This document shows positions 22,221 to 33,790 of a stretch of 64,000 bases of DNA, piece by piece (within the stretch, counting starts at the first letter, position 1; every line of letters begins with the position of its first letter). The stretch is taken from positions 372,001-436,000 of the forward strand of contig MU271150.1 in assembly GCA_021432605.1 (NCBI GenBank), given 5' to 3'. The DNA comes from Coniochaeta sp. PMI_546. Lineage: Eukaryota; Ascomycota; Sordariomycetes; Coniochaetales; Coniochaetaceae. Made by a program: the position numbers and the translations under genes. The notes beneath the pieces were generated by a model that was not told the DNA's origin, did not search any database, and worked only from the letters and a program-made list of their open reading frames with translations.

Positions 22221-22229
22221 ATATAAAAC
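22220..22229 (+). promoter_or_regulatory. TATA box of the NIS1-like gene
   Basis: GCATATAAAACA lies about 115 bases upstream of the ATG at 22338. Confidence 0.55.
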
Positions 22230-22337
22230 AGGTGCTGATGAAGCCTCAAGGACGAGCTTTTGTAGTCGCCGCATTGTTCTCGCAGCTGACTCACTGTCTT
22301 CCGTCATCTGAGGTTCCGTCTTACTCAAGCTTTAACA

Positions 22338-22897
22338 ATGTACGCATCTGCACTTCTCGTCGCTGCTCTAGGGGCCGGCGCCGTCAACGCAGTCATTGCC
22401 GACATTGGTGTGCCTAAAACCATCAAGTCTGGCGACACATTCAGCATTCTCGGCCACCAGACCATCGGGCAGGGTTACGGGGAGTACTCCATCATCTTCG
22501 GGATCCAAAAAGTGGACCCCGCCGTCGGTGTTCCGTATCCTGACTCTCTCGGCGATGTCTTTGCTGGCCCATATGATCTTGGCGGTGAGCATGCTCCATC
22601 TGCGTTCTTCTCATGTCGGCTTTCCAATTGAGAGAACCGAGCTATGTTGTCGACCGAGAACTGACTTCAGTATCAGCGCTATTTACCGGTTACAACTTGA
22701 CGATCCCTAATGTCAGGCTCTCCGGCACATTTGGGCCGGCTGTTGTCCGGGCTGCCGTGTTGGGACTGGCTGGTGTCTATAAGTCAATGTCACTGTCGAC
22801 TTTCTCGATCAATACTACCATCGGCACTTCTACTAGCAATGAATATGTCTACACGGACAGCTCCCACAGGGGACCTTCGTGCACCTGGCGGTCCTGA
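22338..22897 (+). CDS. small secreted protein, NIS1-like effector candidate
   Basis: Two exons, 22338-22584 and 22671-22897; the 86 bp intron is GTGAGC...ACTGACTTCAG; 157 aa. Residues 1-18 form a clear signal peptide (MYASALLVAALGAGAVNA). The mature protein begins with a beta-rich segment (IGVPKTIKSGDTFSI, GQGYGEYSIIFGIQ) and contains NLTIPNVRLSGTFGP. Predicted N-glycosylation sites are NLT and NTT. Length, signal peptide and the VPKTIKSGDTF start resemble the NIS1 family of fungal secreted proteins, known in Colletotrichum as a core effector acting on plant immune kinases. Assignment to NIS1 is from memory of the family pattern and needs a profile search. Secretion itself is well supported. 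Confidence 0.75.
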
Positions 22898-24146
22898 TTG
22901 ATGCGCCGGACGTGGCCTAGATAAAATGGCGTCCGTTAACATGAGGAAAAGGGAAAAGTTAATAGCTTGCAATGATATATCAAGCCAACACATGCACGGT
23001 CTTAGCTCGCTATGTAGCTTACTGCATGATATCATCCAGAAGCTTAGACATAGAAGAGTGGATGAACATTAGAGATCTTGTGACTCCATGCGGGAGAAAC
23101 CTTCTGTAGAAAAGCCTGCAGCTGCAAATATGATTATGCTCATTCGTGTCACGAAGCCGAGGACCGCTTCAGGTCTGTCATGTGTGAACAATGTACCCCT
23201 CACTGTGTATTTTGACAGCACGACAGTTCGAATGTCATGGTTGATGAGCAGTCGGGAACAGCATGAGCCAGTCTTGCCCGTCACAATCCTCCAACTTTCT
23301 CCTCCTCAAGGGGATCACTTCGTTATCATCTCTTCAAGTTTGCTACTATTGAGAAGTGGTGCTAGTGAGTTGGTTCCGTCTCCGACAGTCCGGCGGACAT
23401 TCAGAGCATCTCCGCGGCTCAACCGTTAACTTCCAGTAAGTCTTTCAAACTTTGCCGTGGTCCCTCTAAGTAACGTGCCGTCGATTTTCTACGCACAATG
23501 TCGGTCTAGACAGAGGTCAAACTCCCACGGGTCACTTCTTGTGCCTGGGTTTGTGAGGACGGCACAAGAGAACAGATTGGTTCGGGGCCTTTTCACACAC
23601 ATATCACATCATGAGGCCATTATATGGTCGTAGCATGTATATGCTGCAAGAGCTTGATCTTAGTTTCAGTCTCCTACAGACCCAACAACTATTCATCTTT
23701 TCAGCTTTTAAAGGGCATGTAGGCATGTGACACATAGTCTCAAGATCCTCAGCAGTGTGTAAACACCATGCACGCCCGGTCCAAAAAATGGAAATAACCC
23801 AGATAATGAGATAGAGCTTATGTCGGTAATTGAGATACTCGGGACACGTCTCTTAGCAAGGTGGTTCGACGATGTTGCTTGATATATCCTCATTCAGGTG
23901 TAGACTACTCCAAGGGGTTTCCATGTGCTTGCTGCAGTGTACAGAAACTGGCGACCTTGGGTTAACGAACACTGACGTTTATTTACTAACCACTACCGAT
24001 AATGACCCGTGAATGAAACTAGCACAACGCGTCTGCCCTGCTTGCTCTGATCCTGTCACCTCAAATCAAAAGTTCGCTCTGGTCACCTCTCGTCCCCATT
24101 CTCAACATAACAACAATCTCAGCACCTCCAACGCGACCACATCACC
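22898..24146. other. intergenic region, no gene seen
   Basis: A 113-codon frame at 23088-23429 has no signal peptide, domain or splice support. The final 100 bases are a C/A-rich leader of the MYND gene. Confidence 0.55.
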
Positions 24147-24863
24147 ATGGCGACGTGCAACCACTGCAAGAAGTCGCCGCCAGAGGTGACCCTCAAGAAA
24201 TGCGCCAAGTGCTTGGAAGCCCTGTACTGCTCGCGCGACTGCCAAAAGGCCGACTGGAAATCCCACAAGGTGGTTTGCGTCAAACACGAAAACGCCACTT
24301 CCGGCCAGTCTGACGGACCAGCTTCGACACCTACCACCACCTCCACCTCTGCCTCTTCGGACAGCGTCTCTTCGGACAGTGTCGTCCTCTCCCCACCGAA
24401 GGGTCTTGATGCCCCCATCGCCGACGCCTTCACCCACCTCGGAAACGGCACCTGGCTTCACGGCCGTTCTCAGAAGGATGTCTACCGCTTGTTGATCGAC
24501 GTCTACTGCCTGCGTCTGGAGGACAACTACGTCTTTACCGGCGACATCCCAACAAACAGCTTCTACGGTGGCACGGCGGACGGCACCCCGGGCTTCCGCC
24601 GTTTCCTGTCCAGAATTGAGAAGAAGAATCGCTCGCTGTTGCCGGACTGGTGGAGCGACGAGGAGAAAGCCCAGTGTATCGCCTTTGGTCGTCGTCGCGG
24701 AACGAAGGAGTGGTCTTGCCTGGCGCATGCTGTGGAGAAGTCGGACATCGATGAGCATTACGGCGACCGTTTCTTCGCCGTCGAGTTGAGAATCTTTGCA
24801 GACATTGTGTATGATCTAGATATGACTCGACTGGGATTCAAGCTGTTGACGGATCTACTGTGA
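24147..24863 (+). CDS. MYND-type zinc finger protein
   Basis: Single exon, 238 aa; the ATG is in good context (ATCACCATGG). The N-terminal MYND finger has Cys4-X2-Cys7, Cys19-X2-Cys22, YCSRDC (Cys28, Cys32), then WKSHKVVC (His40, Cys44). A Ser/Thr/Pro linker follows at about 50-88, with a duplicated SSDSV. The C-terminal half has a conserved-looking globular part (LLIDVYCLRLEDNYVF, LLPDWWSDEEKAQCIAFG). The same combination occurs in many ascomycete MYND proteins with no defined biochemistry; MYND fingers generally bind proline-rich peptides. Function is not assigned. A minus-strand frame over the same bases is a shadow. Confidence 0.88.
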   Translation: MATCNHCKKSPPEVTLKKCAKCLEALYCSRDCQKADWKSHKVVCVKHENATSGQSDGPASTPTTTSTSASSDSVSSDSVVLSPPKGLDAPIADAFTHLGNGTWLHGRSQKDVYRLLIDVYCLRLEDNYVFTGDIPTNSFYGGTADGTPGFRRFLSRIEKKNRSLLPDWWSDEEKAQCIAFGRRRGTKEWSCLAHAVEKSDIDEHYGDRFFAVELRIFADIVYDLDMTRLGFKLLTDLL

Positions 24864-25440
24864 GGAAGTGCACGGCTGCTATGGAGAGCTGGGTTCCTAC
24901 ATGGGCATGGATATGAGGGAAACCACTATGGCTACTGTTGATGCCGGAACCAGGGGAGTCGGACGTGTTACCTTGAGTGATGCATCTTTGTGTTCTTTCC
25001 CCCGGTATGGCAGGGCAAGGCACGTTGGACCGCTAGGGTAGGAATCCAGGGAGAAATATCGAAAACCCAACTGAAAACCCATGCTTCGTCGTGACTTCTG
25101 AATAATTTTAAAATGTGCCACGTATCCGCTCTATCTATTGTGCTTCGTTCTCAGTATACAGATTGCGAAACTTGTGTTGTGGTGACCATGATCGTTCCAA
25201 TATCCACAAGTATTCCATGCCCTCGTCTCGTCGGAGACGTCAGTGTGAGTTCGAAGTGGGTGTGGCTTGAACGTCAACGGTATCTTCCTTTGCTTCACGA
25301 ATAAGCTGCTTGTGATGGATGATGGAAGAAGCTGAAGGCAATTGTGCAAAGTAATACTGGAGTCAACGCCCCATCTTGGTGTTGAACCCGTACATTATGT
25401 CCACTACCATTCGCATGGTCATTTCGAGAGTAACAGGTCG
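24864..25440. other. intergenic region, no gene seen
   Basis: 3' flank of the MYND gene. Only short frames are present. Confidence 0.5.
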
Positions 25441-25448
25441 AGAGCTAC

Positions 25449-26440
25449 TTATCGTGGTAATGTAACCCTCATCTCATTTGTTTGCGAAGAAAGAACCGTC
25501 TTAAGCACATAGTACCAGGCGCTCCGTGGTAACCTCTTGCAGTCGATTGGTGTGTACGTCGCAATGTGCAGAGAGGTGCTGCCAAAGCAGTCCTTATTAT
25601 TAGCTGAAATGCAAGGAAAGGCCACGAGTTCAAGTTGTTCAACCGAGGTTATGTGGAAAGCTGTGCTGTCCGTCAATTTCGTGCCACTCGAGAAGATCCA
25701 GTTTCGAGTTCGCAGACGCCGATCGTTGGAGTGTTGAGTTCCTCTGGCTATCTCGTTATAGCCTATTGTTCTTCTCTGCTTCTCTCGTGATGACCGGGGC
25801 ATCTTCTGTTGTGCCTGCGTGGATAGGTAGTCGTCGTAAATTGCGAGAGAACCGTATTTTGTTTCTTCGAATTGCGAACGTCACCAGTCGCCAGTCAGTC
25901 ATTGTGATTTTGTTGCTCTGACAGCAGCGTAGTAACCTGTAAACATTACCTGCGGTACCAAAGGTTCTCAAGTAGGTGATCTGGACGCACATCAGGGGCC
26001 GCAGGGGCAGCAGGTGTCACCCGAAGCAGCTCACCACCAGAGCCTAGACTATCCAACAGGGATTGGTGCTCTCTGAGAGATTTGCCTCGGATTCGCCATA
26101 TGCATCAAACTTTGGGACTGAAGAAGCATCGTCAGAGTCTTCAAAGATCTAGAAGAAATGGCCATTAGCGTGTGACGAGTCTCAGTTTGCACCGAAATGC
26201 GTCAGATCAGCTCACCAGGTCGTTGGGAATGTTCCTAGGTTCGCTTCCACGGTCCTGAACTCAGGGGCTGCCGCCTCCCCCGGAGGTGCTCCAACCCCAG
26301 CTGTCACAGGGCACTGCAGTGGACCAAGCACCTATTAGAGCGCCAGCATCCCCTCCAGCAGTCTAGAGCACTCACCCACCACCAACAACTCTGCTGCTCC
26401 ACTAACTCCAGGCCTCTAGACCAGCTGACAGGCCTATCAG
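25449..26440 (-). pseudogene. possible decayed coding sequence, family unknown
   Basis: Read on the minus strand, this stretch has intron-like units with proper ends: GTGAGTGCTC...CTAAT...CTGCAG at about 26374-26312, and GTGAGCTGATC...GCTAATGG...TTCTAG at about 26218-26150. Between them lies a readable piece (CPVTAGVGAPPGEAAAPEF). Further down are EDSDDASSVPKFDAYGESE and, in another frame, SLLDSLGSGGELLRVTPAAP. A 117-codon frame follows at 25449-25802. No intact gene can be assembled. It may be a fossil of a host gene or of a mobile element. Confidence 0.3.
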
Positions 26441-26689
26441 CCAGTCAGATCTCTTAAATTCTCCTCGCCATCGCTAGAATCTCCCCACTTTATACCATCA
26501 AGTCTTGAAGACGTCCCAAGCTCTTCCTAATAAACTGCTTACCCTTCTGATCATAATCAACAGACGACCCATAAATGATGCCTCTAGCGATGTATTATGG
26601 CGGAGACGTCTGCCCTTTCATAAGCAACCCTTTTCATTTCCTTCTAGCAAAGGTTATTCCCCTTGTAGCTAACTCTAAGACAGACAGAC

Positions 26690-27290
26690 TAAAATGTTTA
26701 GACGTCTATCTCAGTTTAGGATAGGTATGACGGTGTCGTTAGGGGTAGAGTCTGGTAGGGTGATAAATCTTAGTAGACGATAGGGGTATATAAGTGTTAA
26801 GGTTAGGAGATAGGTGGCAAGGGGGTGTTTGGTATGCCGTTGACTGTTAAGGCACAACGAGGTTTGGCTTGGGAATGAGAGGTGGGTTGAGTATGATATG
26901 GGACATCGAGGTGATATGTGGTATGAGTGATGAGGGTGGTTCTCTGGGAAATAGGCGGTGTGTAGGATGGCCATGGTTGGCTTAGGTCTGAGAGATGGTC
27001 CCAAGGATCGCCTGCGGCTCAAGAACGCGGTGCATATTGTGAGACGAGGTGTAGCCGTACTAGCGACGACGAATGCTGGGGATGATGAGTGATGAGGAGC
27101 GGTACGGATCGTGATGTGCCAGAGTGTAGTTTGGGGGTTGAAGGGTTGTGTTGTGATAGAGTCCAGTCAGGTGGTCGATGTGCTGGCTGGTGTGTGAGGT
27201 GTTGTCCGATGGCTGAGGCGAGTCTGAGGATCTGGTTGTTTTGATGGGCGTGTTGTTCGTTGTCGTCGTGTCGTCTCAACAATGAGCTGG
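26690..27290. other. strongly G/T-skewed tract, no gene
   Basis: For about 600 bases the plus strand is made mostly of G, T and A with few C, rich in GGT, TGTG and GATGAGTGATGAGG runs. The minus-strand frames at 26711-27022 and 27019-27282 read as His/Pro/Ser/Thr-rich low-complexity and are products of this skew, not credible proteins. Confidence 0.5.
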
Positions 27291-27399
27291 ACCTGGACCA
27301 TCGTCTGTAGCGTCTCGGAGGAGATTACTGTCTTTCAAAGATCGCAGAAGTTAGTGACATCCTAGACTGAGTGTAGGTAAGGTCAATTGCAAGGGAGGT

Positions 27400-29090
27400 G
27401 GAGGTGCTTCAGAGTTCATTGCCCGTACTCCTTCGGATGTTAATGTATGCTGGTATTGTCCAGAACCCTTCCGTCGTTACTGAACTGCTATGTAACGGTT
27501 CATCACTGCTCTTAATGATGGAACTCTGGCCTTGTTTGAAAATAAGAATAAAGATCAGGTTAAAGGTCACCAGCGGAGGCAAAGGTTGTCTGTGTGTTGG
27601 CCAAAAGGTCCTCATGACGATCAAGAGGCCGGAGCTTGGAGTAGTTGAGGATGCGAAGAAAGAGTGCTTGAGACAGAGATAGAAAAGAAGAGACGAGGTC
27701 TCCCAGCTTGTTGTGAGTGACGAAGCCCAAGGAGGAGCTATTCTCAAAGCTAAAAGAATCTAAAAGAATAGAGATGTAAGACATGAGGTTGCTGCAAAGC
27801 CTGGTAGGATTGATGAGGTTGAAGAATCGGTTTGCAGATCTTGCAAAGCCAACCAAAGGTGTGAAGGGAATGGGATCGCGATCGATGCCTAATTGCAATC
27901 CTAGAAACGAATAAAGCGTTCAGTAAGGTGCTCCGGTGTTACCGCCCTCGAAAGTTCTCTTGACGATTGTCGACGGTAGGCAAGGCTGGTGAACGGCATG
28001 GTGAGGTGCCGCCCCTGAAATGATGTCGCCAGTTCGAATCGCATTCGGACGCTCTTTTTTGATTGGCTCAGAAAAGCTGTATGCAGACCAGAACAAGGAC
28101 GAGGAAAAAAAAACACCGGAGTCCCAACTTGAGACTGATGAAAGCTGAGAAGATCAAAGATTCAAACGGAATGTGAGTCTTTGAAGCACCATTTTCTAAG
28201 CTCAGCTTGGGAAATCAGTCCCTGCCAAAGCTAAACTACCAAGCACTGGGAGTTAGAATCATCTTGGAGGGATTCCCGGTACCGAACCGTTTTAAAAGCC
28301 CCCCTTACGCCTCCTCTCCTTCCTCCCAGATTCGGGGCAGCTTGCGTTGGAACTTCCGGTTACCGAAGGACAACGAAAGGCAACAGTTACTCGCCAGGCT
28401 TATGCCGGCGCAAGGCGGTAGCATCATCATCGACATCATCAGCAGGCAGCTCGTTGCCTAGCTCTCCCGATCGCTCCTCGCTGTCGGAAGCATCTAACGA
28501 TACTCAACCTCGGCCAGATCGATACTATACGTAAGCCCCTCGATAAAGTCTACCACAAGAGCGACAGAGATCTTCGGTTCAGCATCCCGGCCTTGAAGCG
28601 AAGTGAAGGGAAGGGAAGAGAAGATGAAGGCATCACAGGCACCATGTGCCACGACCGCCTTCGTCAATATGACCCTCTCACGGCTTTCATGTCCGCCGAC
28701 AGCAGGGCGACCCCTCGCTCTTCAGCAGCAGAATCCTGTTTCCAGCCACACTTGCAGCGACCTGCAGTGGAAGCCAGCGCCAGCCACCACAGCAATGACT
28801 GTGGACACTGCACGAAAACCGACCGACTAACAAATAACAGCAAGGTTAGTCCTGACACCGAGAACCACACTCACTCCACCTCGAACACCCTCTCGACGTC
28901 ATCCTCCCCTCCACCACGTGAAACACCGGAGCATGAAGCCCAGTTGATGATGTGTGGCTGAGGCAATTCGACCGAACCGCTGCTGACAGGGATGTCGTAT
29001 AGGGTATGACGTATGTCCGGACGTGACATGCAGGCAAACATCTTGGCATTTCAAACATCCAACTTACACCCGGCCATAACTTATATATTC
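27400..29090. other. intergenic region, no gene seen
   Basis: Several 60-120 codon frames lie on both strands (for example 27560-27898 minus and 28593-28961 plus) with no domain or splice support. A tRNA-like box-B sequence near 28030 is followed by a T-run; see the rejected list. Confidence 0.45.
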
Positions 29091-29099
29091 CGACCTCGA
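29089..29099 (+). promoter_or_regulatory. TATA box of the small Gly-rich gene
   Basis: ACTTATATATTC lies about 145 bases upstream of the ATG at 29238, followed by an A/C-rich leader typical of highly expressed fungal genes. Confidence 0.5.
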
Positions 29100-29237
29100 G
29101 ACCCTGAATCTCCGTCACTTAAGATCCCTTTTCATTATCAGTCCTCAAGAACATCCAAAAGCCAGACCAAGCAACCCTCAAGTTACAAATCACTCCACAA
29201 ATCGCCGAAAGCTACACACCACAACCCCACATCCACA

Positions 29238-29504
29238 ATGAACTCCGACAACAACACCGGCGCAACTGGCGCAGCAAAGGGCGTCACCTCCCTGCTCGGC
29301 AACACAGTAGGAGGCCTGACCAACACGGTTGGCGGCGTGGTCGGCGCCCTCGGCCGGGGCCTGGGCGAGACCGTCAACGGCGCCACCGGCGGCCTCGGAC
29401 GCCCCCTCGGTGACGGCGTCGCCAACGTCGGCACGGGAGTCGAGCAAGGCGCCGCTGGCGTCGCCAAGGGGGTCAAGGATGCTGGACAGTGGAAGACCTC
29501 CTGA
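29238..29504 (+). CDS. small glycine/alanine-rich amphipathic repeat protein
   Basis: Single exon, 88 aa, ATG in context CCACAATGAAC. After a short polar start (MNSDNNTGATG) the protein repeats a G-L/V-G-x-T-V-G-G type heptad/undecad: LLGNTVGGLTNTVGGVVG, ALGRGLGETVNGATGGLG, PLGDGVANVGTGVEQG. It ends in a Lys-containing tail. It has no signal peptide. Comparable small Gly-rich proteins are common and strongly expressed in ascomycete stress or conidiation, and resemble LEA-like or glycine-zipper peptides. The role is unknown. The frame reaches about 75 codons further upstream without an ATG, so the leader happens to be open. Confidence 0.75.
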   Translation: MNSDNNTGATGAAKGVTSLLGNTVGGLTNTVGGVVGALGRGLGETVNGATGGLGRPLGDGVANVGTGVEQGAAGVAKGVKDAGQWKTS

Positions 29505-30614
29505 GAAGCACGGGAATACTCGATATTGAAATACTCCTAATCCCAACCTGGGACGAGGGAACAGGAGGAAAGGGGACGGCGTTGATTCACAGGGAACAAG
29601 AGATTAAGGGAATGGGAAGGATCATCATACCCAGATTGACATGAGATACGATGAAGGCATCGACGGCGTTAGGTTTGGATAGGAAGGATGACCATGATGT
29701 AGTTCTCAGCTTGGCAGCAATCAAAGTTCAAATCAGTCCATCAATTGGTTTGCTCTACTCTATACAGGACTATCATCGCAATAACGTCTGAAAGTGATCA
29801 CATCTTTGAATATGCCGTTGCCAAACCAAATCGTCTCCCCGCAAAGCTTACCGTAAAGCTAATCCACGACTTGACCTTCCATTTGCCCAAGATGTACCCC
29901 AATATCCCAGTAACCACAAAAGATTCAGCTTCTTTGTACAGCAAGCACGTTCACGCTGTGTCAGAAATACCTATCGAAACATCGCGAAGAAAGGGAAGCT
30001 CGAGTTGTCAGTGAGTATCACCACAAGTTCACAAAGCGCATCAAGCAATAGCAAGTACCGCCAGTCGCAAGCGAACCCGCTGCCGCAAACGACAAGAAAA
30101 GTCATAACCGAGAGTAATCATCATTCATCTACTCTAACGCATCAGAAAGACCAAATCCACGGCGGCTATGATCAATCATGCACTTCATTGCCACAGAACC
30201 CCAAGAGATACTGCTGAGCATGTGAGATGAGACCCTCTCCAACCCAGAAACGCAAGGAAAGAAAAAAACACTGCCAGAACCCCTTTCCATTTGATATGCT
30301 GTGCCTATCGACCATGAGTATGACCGCCGACGCAAGACTGTGATTGATTCCACGAGTGCTGGAACCGTTTTCCGACAGTAGGGGGCAAAGGGGTAAAAAC
30401 GAAACGACAACGAGAGAAGGGAAAAGACGATGCCTTGTACGCCGAGGAAGTAGTCGTCAAGATCATGTGATTGAACGCCATGCAAATGCTTTGCGAAAGC
30501 AACCACTGATCCAAGTTCGAAGAGGTTCAACCAAGAGTTGATGATGCTTTTAACCCTTCCGACGCCTACACTCCAACTCCATACACGCGAAATTGACGCT
30601 GGCGGATATGAGCA
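29505..30614. other. intergenic region between convergent genes
   Basis: 3' flanks of the Gly-rich gene (+) and the Csx1-like gene (-). Short frames only. Confidence 0.55.
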
Positions 30615-32067
30615 TTACTGGTCGCAAAAGGTTAGCTCACATCAGAAAGAGAGTCTCAGCAGGTTTGCAGGGAACGCGACTCACCTGCATTCCGCCGGGA
30701 GGACCCTGAGGGGGGTTTCCTCCGAAGGCAGGACCGTAAGGACCACCCGCACCACCATGAGGAGGCATGCCACCACCCATTCCGCCAGGGCCCATGCCAG
30801 CAGGATTGCCCATATAGTGAGGCGGAGGAGGAGCGGGACGATAGGGAGTGCCCACTCCAGAGTTGTTCTGTGACCGGCCCCATGAAAGGCGAACGCGAGA
30901 ATTACCGATCGGATAGCCTTGCATCTGATTAATAGCCATCTCAGCGGCGTGGCGATGAACAAACTGGACAAACCCGCATCCTTTTCCAGGCGGAATCTTG
31001 ACGTAGGTGATTTCGCCAAAGCCCTGGAAGAAGGAACGGAGTTCGTCCTCCGTGACATAGCCGGATAGGCCGCCGACGAATACCGTGGTGTTGTTGGGGT
31101 CCGTGAATTGGTTCATGGGCGTCATCGGATTAAACGCCTGTTGCTGGGGATAATAAGCAGCAGCAGGCGCAGGGGCGCCCCAGCCCATAGGACCACCAGC
31201 AGCCATGTGTCCACCGCCGGGGACTGGAGCGACCATCTGGGGCCCCCCGGCCTGTCCATGAGCACCATACTGGTGCGAACTTTGAATTGTCAGCTTAAGT
31301 TCGGCCACGTGTGGACAACCTATAGAACATACCGGGTCTTAGGGGTCGCTGTCGAGATTCTCATAGGACGATTACCGCAGAATACTCCCTGCATCTCAAC
31401 CAGGGCACGCTGTTGGTCGGTTTCGTCCGAGAAACGGACAAACCCATAGCCGCGTGATTGACCGGTAACTGCATCAGTCATTATCTTAGCCGACTTGCAG
31501 CTAGCAAAACGGCCCTGGAAGAGGGAGACCAGCACGAATTCATTGACTTCAGGACCAAGATCGCCAACAAAGATCGAAAATTCTGGGCCGCGGTCATCAC
31601 TACGCCACGAATTAGTTGTGCACATGACACAAGGCAATACGACTCGACACTTACCGGCGATCGACGAGACCACCACCTGAAGCCCAGTTTAACTTGAACG
31701 AGCGATGGGAGTTGGGCACCTGGGTACCGTTGAGGCCCAATGCCTTCTGAGCGGCCTCGGGAGTTCCAAATTCGACGAAGCAGTATCCAGCATTACTACA
31801 CACTGGTTAGCACGTAGTGAGACGTTGCAACGGGGATAGCAATGCTCACCCAGAGTTGCGATCACGAATGACCTTCACCTGGACGTTCTCACCAAGGACA
31901 GTCTGAAAGATCTGCTTGATGAAGTTTTCGTCCATCCAGGCTTCCATCTCCCCCATCCAGAGGGTCTTGGAGGCCTCGTTCGAGGCTGGCATGGTAGGCT
32001 GGACGAAAGAAGCGTCCTGCGAACCGTTGGCCTGGTTGCCACCGGGAGTGCCGTTGAAGTCGGACAT
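30615..32067 (-). CDS. csx1: three-RRM RNA-binding protein, Csx1/Nam8/TIA-1-like
   Basis: Five exons on the minus strand: 32067-31850, 31795-31655, 31599-31333, 31279-30685, 30617-30615; 407 aa. RRM1 starts at about residue 33 (KTLWMGEMEAWMDENF, with RNP1-like NAGYCFVEF). RRM2 follows at about 120 (FSIFVGDLGPEVNEF, RNP1 SRGYGFVRF). After a Gly/Pro/Met-rich linker, RRM3 is at about 275 (TTVFVGGLSGYVTEDEL, RNP1 GCGFVQF). The Pro/Gly tail ends GGMQ. This order matches fission-yeast Csx1, which binds and stabilises stress mRNAs, and budding-yeast Nam8/Ngr1. The last intron ends exactly before TAA, so splicing makes the protein stop at GMQ. If it is retained, 15 residues are added, ending at 30637. 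Confidence 0.93.
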
Positions 32068-33790
32068 TCTGATCTTCAAAGATGAGTCAGTCTTGATGTG
32101 GTTGAAGATAAATGGTGTAGAAAGGCACTATTGCTGAAGCAGGCAACGGAGGATATGCAAAACGCTTGGTATCCCAAGAAGCGAAGGTGTGATGCTTTGC
32201 TGTGGGAGAAGAACTGGAATCCAACTGGCGAGTTGGAAATGTTGTGTGCTGGATAAGGCAGAAGTCCAAAAGACCTTGGCTGAGGATGAAGAAGGAATGA
32301 AGATGAAGATCAAGCTGGAGATGTGGGATGGAGAAGAGAGGGTGGAGGAGGAAGAGGAAGATGGGTCGCAGCAAGTAGAGGTGTAGGAGATGAGGAATCA
32401 AGAGGAGTGGAAGTGAAGGAGAGCTGGGGCAAAAAGTGATAGAAACAGAGATGATTCAAAGTTGTAGAGGTATGACTTCAGAAGTGGGAGTCTTAAGCGA
32501 GAATAGTGTTGAAGGTTGGGGTCATAGGATATAAGGTTGGGGTAATAGGAAATTATGAAACTTCGGATGAGGAAGGTATAGCTTGAAGCTATCGGGAACA
32601 TGAAAATCAAAAGGGGAAAGTATGGTGAGGATGATCTGAGAAGTTTTTGGTTTGGAGCTCAGAGCGGGGTAAATATGAGAGCTTACGCGGGTAGATATCA
32701 AACTCTGCCCCTAGAGAAAAAGTTGGAAGAGGAATAAACAGTGAAGCTGACTCTGGCAGTTTTCGTCTTGTTGACCAGAGTGAGGGGGAAGGTGCGAAGA
32801 ATGTATATGCCCACGTAGATGCCCACGTCATTGACAACCCCCTCCTTGGTTCCGATGTCTGTATATATGCCATTGAGAGGCATATAGACATCTGGACACC
32901 ACTATATGGAGTCGTGGGCAGTTTCTTGTGTACCTAGATACCTTGGATCTCATTTGTGTGCCTTAGGGCGATGTCAAGCCAACTGAAGGCAAATAGCACA
33001 AAGTCTGAACCAAGGGGGGCAGATGTGCCAAGTCCATACATCATATAGAACAGGAGCATGTTGAGAACGGAGATGGAACGGAAGAACCAGAATCCAGCAT
33101 AGGAAATGGAAGAAAACTGAGATATACTCACAAAATGTATGGCTTGAGGGAGCTGAGCTGATAAGTGATCTAACGGACTGCAAGGACGTTAGTCTCAATG
33201 AACTGAGTGCTTGATGTCGAGGGTGGATCGATGGATAGAGGAGGATGAGTGCCGTTTCGCGTTCCTTTGCCCTGGTAGATGTGTTTGAAATATCTCGACT
33301 GCTTCCTGGATAGCTTGTGAAGAACTCCAGGTAGAGAGTCAAGGTAATGGCAGATCGTTCTGCTCCCTAAGCTGTAGCTAGTGACAACGAGGCGAAGACA
33401 GGGCAGCAATGTCGTCCTAGTATCAGGGTGACGAAGGGTGACGCTCATCGGTTGAAGTGCGAAAGGAGCGAAATGCTGTGCAGTTTTGCGAAGGGGAGAG
33501 ACAGCGGCAACATGAGATTGCACCAGAGCCTCAGTAGTGAAAGAGTCAAGAAAATCAGGCTCACCTTTGTAGCTGGTAGTTGCCCTTGCTGTGCTGCAGA
33601 GAGCGAGGTGATGCAAGAACTGAAAGAGGATGGGTGATGAGGTTGCAAGTCGAAGACACTTGGGAGTTCTGTGAAGACCAGTTAAAAAGCGGACCAACAA
33701 GCAAGAGCAAAGCAACAGTGATTGAGGTCAGCGTCGAGGACTGGCAGTAGAGTGGGAGAGGAGAGGCGGTCTGCCGCTGTGCTAGTCCGA
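32068..33790. other. long pyrimidine-rich leader/promoter of the Csx1-like gene
   Basis: The transcribed (minus) strand is CT-rich through about 32100-32600. That fits a long 5' leader with regulatory potential. No plus- or minus-strand gene is supported. Frames on both strands are low-complexity (for example Phe/Leu/Pro/Ser-rich). Confidence 0.45.

Noticed and set aside
25449-25802. Frame with a WIFSSG-like stretch that might recall a retroelement protease
   Set aside because: The similarity is too weak and lacks any neighbouring element parts or terminal repeats; described only as a possible fossil of unknown family.
27968-28060. tRNA-like signal: box-A-like TAGGCAAGGCTGG, box-B-like AGTTCGAATC and a T6 run
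   Set aside because: The T stem and acceptor stem do not pair, and no clover-leaf can be drawn. At most it is a degenerate tRNA-derived remnant.
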